Source of the DNA: Actinoplanes liguriensis
GTDB lineage: Bacteria; Actinomycetota; Actinomycetes; Mycobacteriales; Micromonosporaceae
Length of the DNA stretch: 7,105 bases
Assembly: GCA_000715855.1 (NCBI GenBank)
Contig: KL571199.1
Coordinates: 86,032 to 93,136, forward strand
Direction of reading: 5' to 3'
The position numbers were made by a program, and so were the translations under genes. The notes beneath the pieces were generated by a model. It was not told the DNA's origin and did not search any database. It worked only from the letters and a program-made list of their open reading frames with translations. Every line of letters begins with the position of its first letter. The first letter of the stretch is position 1. Positions 1-5,467 of the stretch are shown piece after piece.

Positions 1-1386
1 CAGGATTTGCCCGCGCGAGTTGAACTTGTACTTGAGCGCCCCGAGTTGGGCGGCCAGGTCGGCGTCGTCCGGGTCGATGTCGGCGTCGCCGTCCTCGAAC
101 CTCGTCTTCAAACTCCACCACCACTCGGCCCGCGCATTGGCGTAATGCTCTGAGTCGAGCGCGCCGGCACCGGATTGCATGTCGATGACGTCGTAGCCCT
201 TTTCGACAAGCTGGTCGACAACGCCGGCGCCCACGCCGACGCCGTCCACCCGAACTTCGTGCACGCCGTGCTCGCCGATCGCAACGATGACTTTGCCGGT
301 CGTTTCGGTGGTGGACTGTTTCGACGCGTCGTCGACGATCCGCATGACCGGGCCGCGGCGCAGACCGAACACTGTCCGGTCGGAGCCGAACCGGGCGACG
401 TCCACGCCGAGGACCGTCCAGGGTCCTGGCTCGCAAGTGCGTTCCTGCGCGGCAAGGATCAGAGACGGCGGGAACAGCACGTCTTCGCCGATGTCGGGGA
501 AGTCGCCGAGGACCTTCGACGTGAACCGCGGCGATTCGACACCCCAGCGGCGGATCTTGTCCGCCACCCACTCGCAGTCGAGCATCAGCGGGCGCAGCCC
601 GTCAGGGACGAACTCTTCGGACGGGCTGAGACCGAGCTCGGCGAACAGTTCGGCCAGCTGCGGGTGCGCGGCTACCTGTTCGGCGGTGAAGTTCGGTGTC
701 TCGAGCCCAGAGATTTGGATCGTGTTCCAGCCCGAGCCGGGCTTGCACACGGAGGCGAACTCGGTAGCCGGGTCGTCCGGGTTACCGATCGCCAGGATCC
801 GGCAGTCCTTGTTCGTGGTGATCGCCTCAACGGCGGTCCACAACTGGGCGGGCACGCCGCAGGCCTCGTCGAGGATGACGAGCACGTACCGGCGGTGGAT
901 GCCCTGGAAGCCGTGCTCGTCGGTGTCGGCCGGCTTACGCCCGAAACCGATCAGGGTGCCGTCGTCGAGTTTCCACTCATCCGACTGGAGAACCCTGCCG
1001 GGCAGAGGTTCACCGCGGCCGGCGGCTTTCTTCGCCGCCGCGCGGATCTCCTCCCACAGGATCGCGTGGACCTGCTTGTAAGTCGGTGCGGTCGACACGA
1101 CGAACGCCTCGCCGGGCGGATGTGTGTCGAGCCACCAGGCGGCGATCCGGGAGGCGATCCACGACTTGCCGGCGTTGTGGCAGGACTTGACTGCGGTCCG
1201 GCGGTTGTCACGGACCGACTCGGCGATCTGCCGCTGCTTCGACCACAAGAATTCCCCGAGGCGGGCTTCGCACCAGCCGACCGGGTCGGTGACGTACGGC
1301 GACACGGGCGGCGGTTCGAACATGCGCGCCGCGACCTCGAACGGGTCCTGCGACGGCGCGAACACGGAGGCGGTCAACGCGACCAC
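1..1386 (-). CDS. Terminase large subunit (TerL), C-terminus cut by window edge
   Basis: This is the ATP-driven DNA-packaging motor and headful/cos nuclease of a tailed phage, which acts at the procapsid portal. 462 codons are visible with no stop, and the 3' end lies beyond base 1. The N-terminal ATPase domain shows a Walker A-like loop (residues 67-75, KSCHNAGKS), a Walker B strand ending in Asp173-Glu174 (VLVILDEA) and a coupling motif (about 190-203, ending ILAIGNP). The RNase H-like nuclease domain follows: GVDVARFGSDRT with Asp329, VRVDGVG with Asp381, and an acidic patch at 431-439. This order matches Terminase_6-type actinophage TerL. Families usually run about 480-600 aa, so only a short tail is missing. 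The start is uncertain. GTG at 1386 sits just after an in-frame TAG (1387-1389) and 4 bases after the TerS stop, but TTG at 1377 has the better ribosome site (AGGTGG at 1383-1388, 5-base spacer). Confidence 0.96.
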   Translation of the reverse strand, partial: MVALTASVFAPSQDPFEVAARMFEPPPVSPYVTDPVGWCEARLGEFLWSKQRQIAESVRDNRRTAVKSCHNAGKSWIASRIAAWWLDTHPPGEAFVVSTAPTYKQVHAILWEEIRAAAKKAAGRGEPLPGRVLQSDEWKLDDGTLIGFGRKPADTDEHGFQGIHRRYVLVILDEACGVPAQLWTAVEAITTNKDCRILAIGNPDDPATEFASVCKPGSGWNTIQISGLETPNFTAEQVAAHPQLAELFAELGLSPSEEFVPDGLRPLMLDCEWVADKIRRWGVESPRFTSKVLGDFPDIGEDVLFPPSLILAAQERTCEPGPWTVLGVDVARFGSDRTVFGLRRGPVMRIVDDASKQSTTETTGKVIVAIGEHGVHEVRVDGVGVGAGVVDQLVEKGYDVIDMQSGAGALDSEHYANARAEWWWSLKTRFEDGDADIDPDDADLAAQLGALKYKFNSRGQIL

Positions 1387-1390
1387 CTAC

Positions 1391-1984
1391 CTACGCGACA
1401 GCCCGCAAATGCCGGGGGACGACGGTCCCGATCATGGCTTGCTGCTCGGGCGACAGGTCCAGGTCGCCGAGAATGTTCTTGATGACGCCGGCCAGGAGTG
1501 CTCCTTGCTGCTCGGCGAGGCGCACACGGCGTTCTTCAATTCCTGCGGCGATGGCGACCTTCGCGACGTCGACGAGGTGTTTACGTTCGCGGTTGTAAAG
1601 CTCGACCCAGACGTGCACCGCCGCTTTGTGGGTGGTGTCGACGCCGGGGAACTCGCCCGCCTGCTTTTCGACTTCTTCGGCTTTGCCCCAGATGACCTGC
1701 TCGGCGGTCAGCCGTTCCACCTGGGCGCGGAGCCAGTCGACGGCACCGGCGGCCCGGTAGACCTCTTCGAGGAGGGCTTCCCGTGGGTCGATCTCGCGGG
1801 GTAGGCCGTAGGTGGCGACGGCTTGTTCGGCTTGAGCTGTTTGCAGCCGTCGCTCGGCGGCGGCTTTGGCCTGAGGTGAGCTTCCGCCGTGGGTGTTGCA
1901 AACGCGTTGGCCGTGCATCGGCCATTTGCCGCAGGGCTCCCCGTTGGAACGCCGGCCGGCGCATTTCGATTTGTCGGGGTCCAT
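1391..1984 (-). CDS. Terminase small subunit-like protein (TerS), HGG-motif zinc-knuckle type
   Basis: Probable DNA-recognition subunit of the packaging terminase, 197 aa. The N-terminus has Cys8, Cys18, Cys29 and His32 followed by the motif HGGSSPQAK (32-40). This C-x9-C-x10-C-x2-HGG pattern is widespread in actinobacterial phage proteins that sit directly before TerL. The rest is mostly helical, with charged segments that could form the oligomerisation core. Start ATG 1984 has a clear ribosome site (GGTGAG at 1991-1996, 6-base spacer). It ends 4 bases before the large-subunit GTG, so the two are almost certainly co-expressed. The identification rests on the Cys/HGG motif plus position; a closely related HNH-like or DNA-binding accessory role is the alternative. 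Confidence 0.85.
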   Translation of the reverse strand: MDPDKSKCAGRRSNGEPCGKWPMHGQRVCNTHGGSSPQAKAAAERRLQTAQAEQAVATYGLPREIDPREALLEEVYRAAGAVDWLRAQVERLTAEQVIWGKAEEVEKQAGEFPGVDTTHKAAVHVWVELYNRERKHLVDVAKVAIAAGIEERRVRLAEQQGALLAGVIKNILGDLDLSPEQQAMIGTVVPRHLRAVA

Positions 1985-2106
1985 GGGTAGCTCACCGCCT
2001 ACGGAATCCTTGGGTGACGTTCAGTGAGCGGTCGGTTTGTGTCGGCCCGGCAATCTGACACCACGGAGTGAATGGATCATGGTTGTTCATGACGCTGTGT
2101 TGCTGG

Positions 2107-2136
2107 GTGGCCCGCGGCACGGCTTCCGCGGGCCAC
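2107..2136 (-). terminator. Strong hairpin, likely terminator after the 2142-2483 gene
   Basis: A perfect 11-bp GC-rich inverted repeat (GTGGCCCGCGG at 2107-2117, complement at 2126-2136) with an 8-base loop starts 5 bases after the stop codon of the preceding gene. There is no T tract on the minus strand, so it would be a U-less hairpin of the kind common in actinobacteria. It separates the membrane/coiled-coil pair from the terminase genes, so the terminases probably have their own promoter in 1985-2106, although I could not recognise one there. Confidence 0.6.
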
Positions 2137-2141
2137 GTCTG

Positions 2142-2483
2142 TCAGCGGCTGGTGCGCTCGGTGGTGGGCTCGTCGCCGCCGTCGACCGGCTGCTCCGGCT
2201 CGGCCGGCTCGAGCCCGTTGTCGGCGTCGTCGGCGGCCTTCTGCAGGGCGGTGAACCCGGCGGACAGGTCGTTGACGGCGGCCTGAATCTCGGGGGAGGC
2301 GTCGCCGTTGCGGACGGCATCCTCGAGGCGGGTGATCGCGGAGTGCAGGTTGGAGAAGCTGGTGGCCTGCGCGGCGGACGCGGCGGTCTGCTGCGCGACA
2401 AGGCCGTTCAGAAGCTCGATGACGGTGGCCATGGTTTCCTCCAGGTTGGTGGTGCCGAGGTAGCGGCGGATCCAGGTGCGCAT
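2142..2483 (-). CDS. Small acidic helical (coiled-coil-like) phage protein, function unknown
   Basis: A 113-aa product from ATG 2483, or 96 aa from ATG 2432. The first 12 residues are basic and aromatic (MRTWIRRYLG), then a long Ala/Gln-rich amphipathic helix region (about 18-88), then an acidic Pro/Glu/Asp-rich tail. There are no cysteines and no membrane segment. It follows the small membrane-protein gene by 14 bases and ends at a strong hairpin, so the two form a unit. Both starts have good ribosome sites: GGAAGG with a 6-base spacer before 2483, and GGAGG with a 5-base spacer before 2432. The longer form is given because a basic 'M-R-x-W-I-R-R' start is common in small actinophage proteins. 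I do not recognise a named family. A role as partner of the membrane protein is only an inference from position. Confidence 0.75.
   Translation of the reverse strand: MRTWIRRYLGTTNLEETMATVIELLNGLVAQQTAASAAQATSFSNLHSAITRLEDAVRNGDASPEIQAAVNDLSAGFTALQKAADDADNGLEPAEPEQPVDGGDEPTTERTSR
2435..2442 (-). promoter_or_regulatory. Internal ribosome binding site for the shorter form of the 2142-2483 gene
   Basis: GGAGGAAA on the minus strand, with the GGAGG core (2438-2442) five bases before an in-frame ATG at 2432. It is a near-ideal Shine-Dalgarno sequence inside the longer reading frame, where it encodes the Leu-Glu-Glu of that frame. Confidence 0.6.
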
Positions 2484-2497
2484 GGGCGACCTTCCGC

Positions 2498-2722
2498 TCA
2501 GTGGTGCTGGTCGGTGAGGAGGGCTTCGATGCGGTCGAGGCGTTCGGTGACGGCTCGGTCGTCGGCGGCTTCGCTGGCGGTCCAGTCGGAGACCACGTTC
2601 GCGTACAGGCTGGCAATCCAGACGAGCGTCACGCTGTCGGAGAGGTCCAGGACGAACGAGAGCACACCGATAACGATCCAGGCGGCAGCGCGTGCACGGT
2701 GGAACCAGACCTTGCCGCGCAT
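2498..2722 (-). CDS. Small phage membrane protein
   Basis: 74 aa. A short basic N-terminus (KVWFHRARA) is followed by hydrophobic segments at about 12-27 (AWIVIGVLSFVLDL) and 30-45 (SVTLVWIASLYANVV), then a soluble tail with a short heptad-like helix (ERLDRIEALL). Residues SEAADD-RAVTERLDRIE and the 'D-S-V-x-L-V-W-I-A-S-x-Y-A-N-V' core resemble a widespread actinophage family annotated only as 'membrane protein'. Size and topology fit a holin or holin accessory, but no endolysin is visible next to it, so I leave the function open. Start ATG 2722 has a strong ribosome site (GGGAGG at 2727-2732, 4-base spacer). A hairpin lies just upstream at 2745-2771, implying separation from the preceding genes. 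Confidence 0.85.
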   Translation of the reverse strand: MRGKVWFHRARAAAWIVIGVLSFVLDLSDSVTLVWIASLYANVVSDWTASEAADDRAVTERLDRIEALLTDQHH

Positions 2723-2744
2723 CCGGCCTCCCGGAACGCGAAAG

Positions 2745-2771
2745 GCCCGCCGAGCGAAGGCTCAGGCGGGC
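2745..2771 (-). terminator. Rho-independent terminator-like hairpin
   Basis: Arms GCCCGCC (2745-2751) and GGCGGGC (2765-2771), extended inward by GAGC/GCTC with one bulged base and a 4-base loop. On the minus strand the stem is followed by CTTTCG, a short T run. It lies 55 bases after the stop of the helix-turn-helix gene and 22 bases before the membrane-protein start, so it likely ends the upstream transcript. Confidence 0.7.
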
Positions 2772-2826
2772 GTTGGAGACACTGGTCTCGCGTGGAACTG
2801 TGACACGATCACACCGGGTGGTGCAA

Positions 2827-3243
2827 CTATCTGCGGCCTGCGAGTTGCCCGCTTTTGGCGAGCGCTGCCGCTTCAAGGACTTTGCTGGCGATGTAGGTGC
2901 GTTCTCGGCCTTGCCGGCCGAAGCGGGGGAGCAGTTTGGCGCCGGGTGTGTTGGGGTGGTTGGTGCAGGCCCATTGCCGGATGGTGTCGGGGTGCACTCG
3001 GACCAGGTCGGCGGCTTGGCTGGTGGTGAGTTCCCGATCCGGGTCGATAATGTCGGGTCGTTTGAGCATCCATGTTTCGCCGAAGCTTGCTGCGGTGGCG
3101 TCGAGTTCGTCGCAGGCCTCGAGGTTGAGTGCCCGGAGTCGTGCCCGGTACATGCCGGCGATGCGGCGGGCCCGGTCGAGTGGGGTGTCGATCGGGTTGG
3201 GCCAGGTGCCGCGGCGGGGCTGCCGGTCGAGTTCGGGGTTCAT
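2827..3243 (-). CDS. Helix-turn-helix DNA-binding protein (MerR/excisionase-like HTH)
   Basis: 138 aa. The C-terminal half holds a winged-HTH-like pattern: ELTTSQAADLVRVHPDTIRQW (71-91), then a loop and LLPRFGRQGRERTYIASKVLEAAALA, as in HTH_17/MerR-type regulators and phage excisionases (helix, 'hp-x-TIR-W', then a basic wing). The N-terminal half is helical and charged (DRARRIAGMYRARLRAL). ATG 3243 overlaps the stop of the preceding gene as ATGA, so translation is probably coupled; I see no ribosome site of its own. It closes its transcript before the hairpin at 2745-2771. Possible roles are a phage transcription regulator or a DNA-packaging/recombination accessory. An Xis role is not supported, since no integrase is seen. 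Confidence 0.85.
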   Translation of the reverse strand: MNPELDRQPRRGTWPNPIDTPLDRARRIAGMYRARLRALNLEACDELDATAASFGETWMLKRPDIIDPDRELTTSQAADLVRVHPDTIRQWACTNHPNTPGAKLLPRFGRQGRERTYIASKVLEAAALAKSGQLAGRR

Positions 3244-4061
3244 GCAGCGATCCGCACGCTGGCGTCGCTGGCTTGTCCGGGCCAGATAAGTCCGGTCTGG
3301 TAGGCCTCGTAGTCGGCGTACGGCCGGACGGCCCGGCAGCGTTCGCATTGGACCTCGAGGGGGTCTTCTGCGAAGCGTGGCTCGTGCCGGTACAGCGGGC
3401 CGGGCAGGTCGGGGACGGGCCGGGCGTCGCAGTTCCAGCATTCGCCGGGGATGTAAAAGCTGCGGGTGGTGCGGCCGAGTGCGCTCTTGGTCCTGCCATG
3501 CAGGTCGGCGAGCTGTTGGACGGCTTCCCAGCCTGCCATTTCGGTGGGCTCGTCTTCGATGCCGGTCGGGCAGACGAGGGTTGCCGGGAGTGCGGCGAGC
3601 CGGTCGATGCGGTGGGCGATGATGCTGACGGCGCGTTGTACGAGGGCTCCGGGGCGGGCGGGCCGGGTTTGGCGGGCGCCGGCGGTGAGTTCGATCTGGT
3701 CGTAGACGGTACGGCGCCATAGAGGTGCGAAGGTTCGCGGGTCGGAAAGCCGGTAGGCGACGCGGAGTTCGTATTCCCACACGCTGACGACGTGAACGAT
3801 TTCGGCCTGAAGGGCTTCGATGTGGTCGGCGAGCAGGGTGGGCGATTCGTGGCCACCGCCGGAGGTGTGTTCGGATGCGGCCTGCGACAGGCTGGTTTCG
3901 TGGAGCTGGGCGAGGTCGAGGTAGTCGTAGGTGAGCGCGCGGATGTCGCGCTGGTGCCGGTCGAGGCAGGGATGGCAGTACGGCTGATCGCAGGGTTCGG
4001 CGTGCTGGCCGTTCCAGCCGGGGCAGCAGGGCCCGTTGTGGCAGGCGCGTTCGTCGCTCAT
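3240..4061 (-). CDS. Cysteine-rich zinc-ribbon phage protein, function unknown
   Basis: 273 aa. The N-terminus has clustered Cys/His residues (Cys7, His8, Cys12, Cys13, Cys24, Cys29, His30, Cys32) and the C-terminus has two CxxC knuckles (Cys208/Cys211 in ECWNCDA and Cys239/Cys242 in CERCRA). Both ends look like zinc-binding modules around a helical, Arg-rich middle (about 70-190). The end 'YADYEAYQTGLIWPGQ' is typical of an uncharacterised actinophage family. Its stop overlaps the ATG of the HTH gene by 4 bases, so the pair is likely co-translated. Start ATG 4061 has only a weak ribosome site. An in-frame TGA lies 48-46 bases upstream (4107-4109), so no longer form is possible from the sequence as it stands. 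A nucleic-acid-binding role is plausible but is an inference. Confidence 0.85.
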   Translation of the reverse strand: MSDERACHNGPCCPGWNGQHAEPCDQPYCHPCLDRHQRDIRALTYDYLDLAQLHETSLSQAASEHTSGGGHESPTLLADHIEALQAEIVHVVSVWEYELRVAYRLSDPRTFAPLWRRTVYDQIELTAGARQTRPARPGALVQRAVSIIAHRIDRLAALPATLVCPTGIEDEPTEMAGWEAVQQLADLHGRTKSALGRTTRSFYIPGECWNCDARPVPDLPGPLYRHEPRFAEDPLEVQCERCRAVRPYADYEAYQTGLIWPGQASDASVRIAA

Positions 4062-4194
4062 GCGGGTGATCCGTTCCGGTCGCGGGTTCGGGTACGGTTC
4101 CGGTGATCACACATGCGCTGCTGGACAGGTGAGCGCTGGGTTGATGGTCGTGGGTTGCGGCGTCGGGTTGCTCATGCCCGGCGCCGTACGCGTT
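4062..4194. other. 133-base intergenic gap
   Basis: The largest gap in the left half. It contains two copies of GTTCCGGT (4073-4080 and 4097-4104) and the 8-bp palindrome GTGATCAC (4103-4110). It also holds a 22-codon open frame (4107-4175) without a ribosome site. It could contain the promoter or operator for the 3240-4061 and 2827-3243 pair, but no -35/-10 pair is convincing. Confidence 0.35.
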
Positions 4195-4794
4195 TCAGGC
4201 GCTGTTGATGCTGATGATGTGGGTCGCTGGCACGATGACAGGCGACAGCAGGTACTGCCTGCGGATCGCTTCGGCCGTGAACATTCCGGCGCTCACTCGG
4301 TCGCCGACACGGGGCGGCCAGTTGGGTTCTCCGCCCGCCCACCACAAGTGCATCTCGTCTTGCAGGCGTGCGGGTTCGAGTCGCCGCTGGTCGGTGAGTT
4401 CGCGTTCGAGGCGCTGCCAGACCGGTTCGAGCTCGGCGTCAGCGTCTGGTCCGGTGACGGTGGCGCTGCAGCCGGCGAGCCGGTGGCCGTCGTCGAGGCG
4501 CAGATGCAGCTGCATTCCCGTTCGGTCTGCGTAGGGGCTGTCGTCGCGGAGGATGACGGCGCGGAAGGTGTCTCGCTGCTGTTCGCGCACCAGTCGTAGG
4601 CCGCTGTCGTCATGGGCGGTGACGAGGCCGGGTCGCCAGCGCATGGCGGTGCCGTCGATGTCGCTGATGGTGTCTTCGCCGCGCCAGGTGGGTTCGCAGT
4701 CTGGCGAGCAGTACGGGGAGCCAGGCCGCGGAGCGGCACCGCAGGGGCAGCAGTCGCCGGCAATCGTGTTGTCGATGCGGTCGAGGATGCTCAT
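4195..4794 (-). CDS. Phage protein with N-terminal zinc-finger-like motif, function unknown
   Basis: 199 aa. A Cys cluster near the N-terminus (Cys15, Cys16, Cys18, Cys29, Cys33; CxC...CSPDC, followed by PTW) is a common N-terminal module of small actinophage proteins. The remainder is a mixed alpha/beta domain with acidic, Arg-rich stretches and ends in a hydrophobic strand (SPVIVPATHIISIN). A longer open frame reaches 4920 but would overlap the DUF397 gene. ATG 4794 is preferred because of its excellent ribosome site (AAGGAG at 4800-4805, 5-base spacer). A 79-base gap separates it from the preceding gene. I recognise no enzymatic motif. Confidence 0.85.
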   Translation of the reverse strand: MSILDRIDNTIAGDCCPCGAAPRPGSPYCSPDCEPTWRGEDTISDIDGTAMRWRPGLVTAHDDSGLRLVREQQRDTFRAVILRDDSPYADRTGMQLHLRLDDGHRLAGCSATVTGPDADAELEPVWQRLERELTDQRRLEPARLQDEMHLWWAGGEPNWPPRVGDRVSAGMFTAEAIRRQYLLSPVIVPATHIISINSA

Positions 4795-4873
4795 CCGTTC
4801 TCCTTCCAGCAGTCGGCCCACGGATCCGGCCAGTCGCGGGGTGTCCGGCGCCGTGCCGGCCAGGGGCGGCAGG

Positions 4874-5068
4874 TCACGGGAACCTGAATTCGTCGGCCTC
4901 GACGCCGCACACGAACGCATCCCATTCGGCCTGATCGAAGATGAGCGGCGCGAGGTCCGGGTTCTTGGAGTCTCGGATCAGGTACTTGCCGTCAACCTTG
5001 GCCACTTCGACGCAGGTTGATGTGCCGCAGCGGGACGACTTGCGCCAGGCGGGTGCGGGTGTGGTCAC
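4874..5068 (-). CDS. DUF397 domain protein
   Basis: 64 aa, a full-length DUF397 domain. Seen: WRKSS (8-12), CVEVA (19-23), IRDSKNP (31-37), LIFDQAEWDAFVCGV (42-56) and a terminal EFRFP. DUF397 proteins are small cytosolic actinobacterial proteins, usually encoded beside an XRE-type regulator with a DUF5753 domain, whose activity they modulate (WhiJ and Scr1-Scr2/Scr3 systems of Streptomyces). Here no such partner is in the window. The start is GTG 5068, because the frame is closed by TGA at 5087-5089. There is no clear ribosome site. A perfect inverted repeat (5089-5108) lies just upstream. It follows the DUF6011-like gene by 26 bases. Confidence 0.93.
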   Translation of the reverse strand: MTTPAPAWRKSSRCGTSTCVEVAKVDGKYLIRDSKNPDLAPLIFDQAEWDAFVCGVEADEFRFP

Positions 5069-5088
5069 TGGCGAAGTTTGCCACGCTC

Positions 5089-5108
5089 AATCAGCTACCT
5101 GGCTGATT
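5089..5108. repeat. Inverted repeat AATCAGC-N6-GCTGATT upstream of the DUF397 gene
   Basis: Two perfect 7-bp arms (5089-5095 and 5102-5108) with a 6-base spacer, 21 bases before the DUF397 start and overlapping the stop of the preceding gene. It is less GC-rich than its surroundings, which fits an operator better than a terminator. Confidence 0.5.
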
Positions 5109-5289
5109 CTGATCCGTGCGGGTGAATCGTGGCGAGCATGTCGAGGAGGTCGGGGCCGTCCTGCCCGGTGTCCGGCGCGGTCCCGACGAGGCCGAGGGCA
5201 CGGGCGCAGCTGCTTCCGTAGCCCTGAACCATGCGGTCGGCGCGTGCGGGCTGCCAGCAGCGCCTGCACAGGCGGGTCTCGACGCTCAC
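5095..5289 (-). CDS. DUF6011-like small zinc-knuckle protein
   Basis: 64 aa from GTG 5289. Residues RLCRRCWQPA (6-15) and GYGSSCARALGL (about 24-35) give a CxxC-x17-C arrangement that resembles the 'CRxCGRPL...GxGPxCA' pattern of DUF6011 zinc knuckles common in actinophages. The tail has an acidic helix (GPDLLDMLATI). The frame is open much further upstream (to beyond 5640), but those codons lie antiparallel-free over the SLOG gene and the hairpin-rich gap, so I use the GTG next to the conserved part. No ribosome site is obvious, and the start remains uncertain. It sits just before the DUF397 gene. Confidence 0.65.
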   Translation of the reverse strand: MSVETRLCRRCWQPARADRMVQGYGSSCARALGLVGTAPDTGQDGPDLLDMLATIHPHGSESAR

Positions 5290-5300
5290 GAAACTAGGGT

Positions 5301-5321
5301 GCCTGGCTTGTCCGACCAGGC
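5301..5321. repeat. Inverted repeat GCCTGG-N9-CCAGGC
   Basis: Perfect 6-bp arms with a 9-base spacer, 12 bases upstream of the GTG at 5289. It is a candidate operator for the DUF6011-like/DUF397 pair. Short arms in GC-rich DNA make chance occurrence possible. Confidence 0.3.
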
Positions 5322-5325
5322 GTGA

Positions 5326-5345
5326 GCCCACCCGCTGAGGTGGGC
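5326..5345. terminator. Hairpin GCCCACC-N6-GGTGGGC in the 5290-5467 gap
   Basis: Perfect 7-bp GC-rich stem with a 6-base loop (CGCTGA). No T tract follows on either strand. It could be a weak terminator or a structured 5' leader element of the following genes. Confidence 0.4.
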
Positions 5346-5399
5346 ACGGGGGCGAACTTGATGGCAACGCACCGGACCGGAGCCATTGTTGCAGGCGGT

Positions 5400-5455
5400 G
5401 TCCGGCCGCGGGGTGCGTGTGACATCCAGTGACGCATGGCTTCCTGCGGCCGGAC
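5400..5455. repeat. Large imperfect stem-loop downstream of the SLOG gene
   Basis: A 10-bp perfect outer stem (5400-5409 with 5446-5455) is continued by shorter inner pairs (5411-5412 with 5443-5444 and TGCGT 5414-5418 with ACGCA 5432-5436). It begins 13 bases after the SLOG stop in the direction of transcription. It may act as a terminator or RNA-stabilising 3' end. No T tract is present. Confidence 0.45.
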
Positions 5456-5467
5456 CTACCGTCAGAG

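Noticed and set aside
175..1482. Long plus-strand open frame (435 codons) opposite the large terminase gene
   Set aside because: It lies antisense to a clear TerL with all motifs; in GC-rich DNA such mirror frames stay open by codon bias. Its translation has no recognisable domain.
1992..2090. 32-aa minus-strand frame just before the small terminase gene
   Set aside because: No ribosome site and no recognisable composition; the stop falls within the TerS ribosome site, which is easily chance.
2799..2813. TGTGA-N5-TCACA, similar to a CRP/GlxR site
   Set aside because: The spacer is 5 and not 6 bases, and it lies after a gene and before a terminator, not at a promoter.
2037..3029. Plus-strand frame of 330 codons
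   Set aside because: Gly/Ala/Arg-rich shadow of three minus-strand genes, and it runs through two hairpins; no domain.
2827..4110. 427-codon minus-strand frame covering both the HTH gene and the zinc-ribbon gene
   Set aside because: Only its last 138 codons (from ATG 3243) look like protein. The rest is Arg/Pro-rich low-complexity sequence overlapping the well-supported 273-aa gene.
4107..4175. 22-aa minus-strand frame in line with the 3240-4061 gene but separated from it by TGA
   Set aside because: No ribosome site, and nothing shows the two were once one gene.
4840..5179. 12-base match GGTGTCCGGCGC at 4840-4851 and 5168-5179
   Set aside because: Short, GC-rich and without flanking similarity; chance is the simplest explanation.
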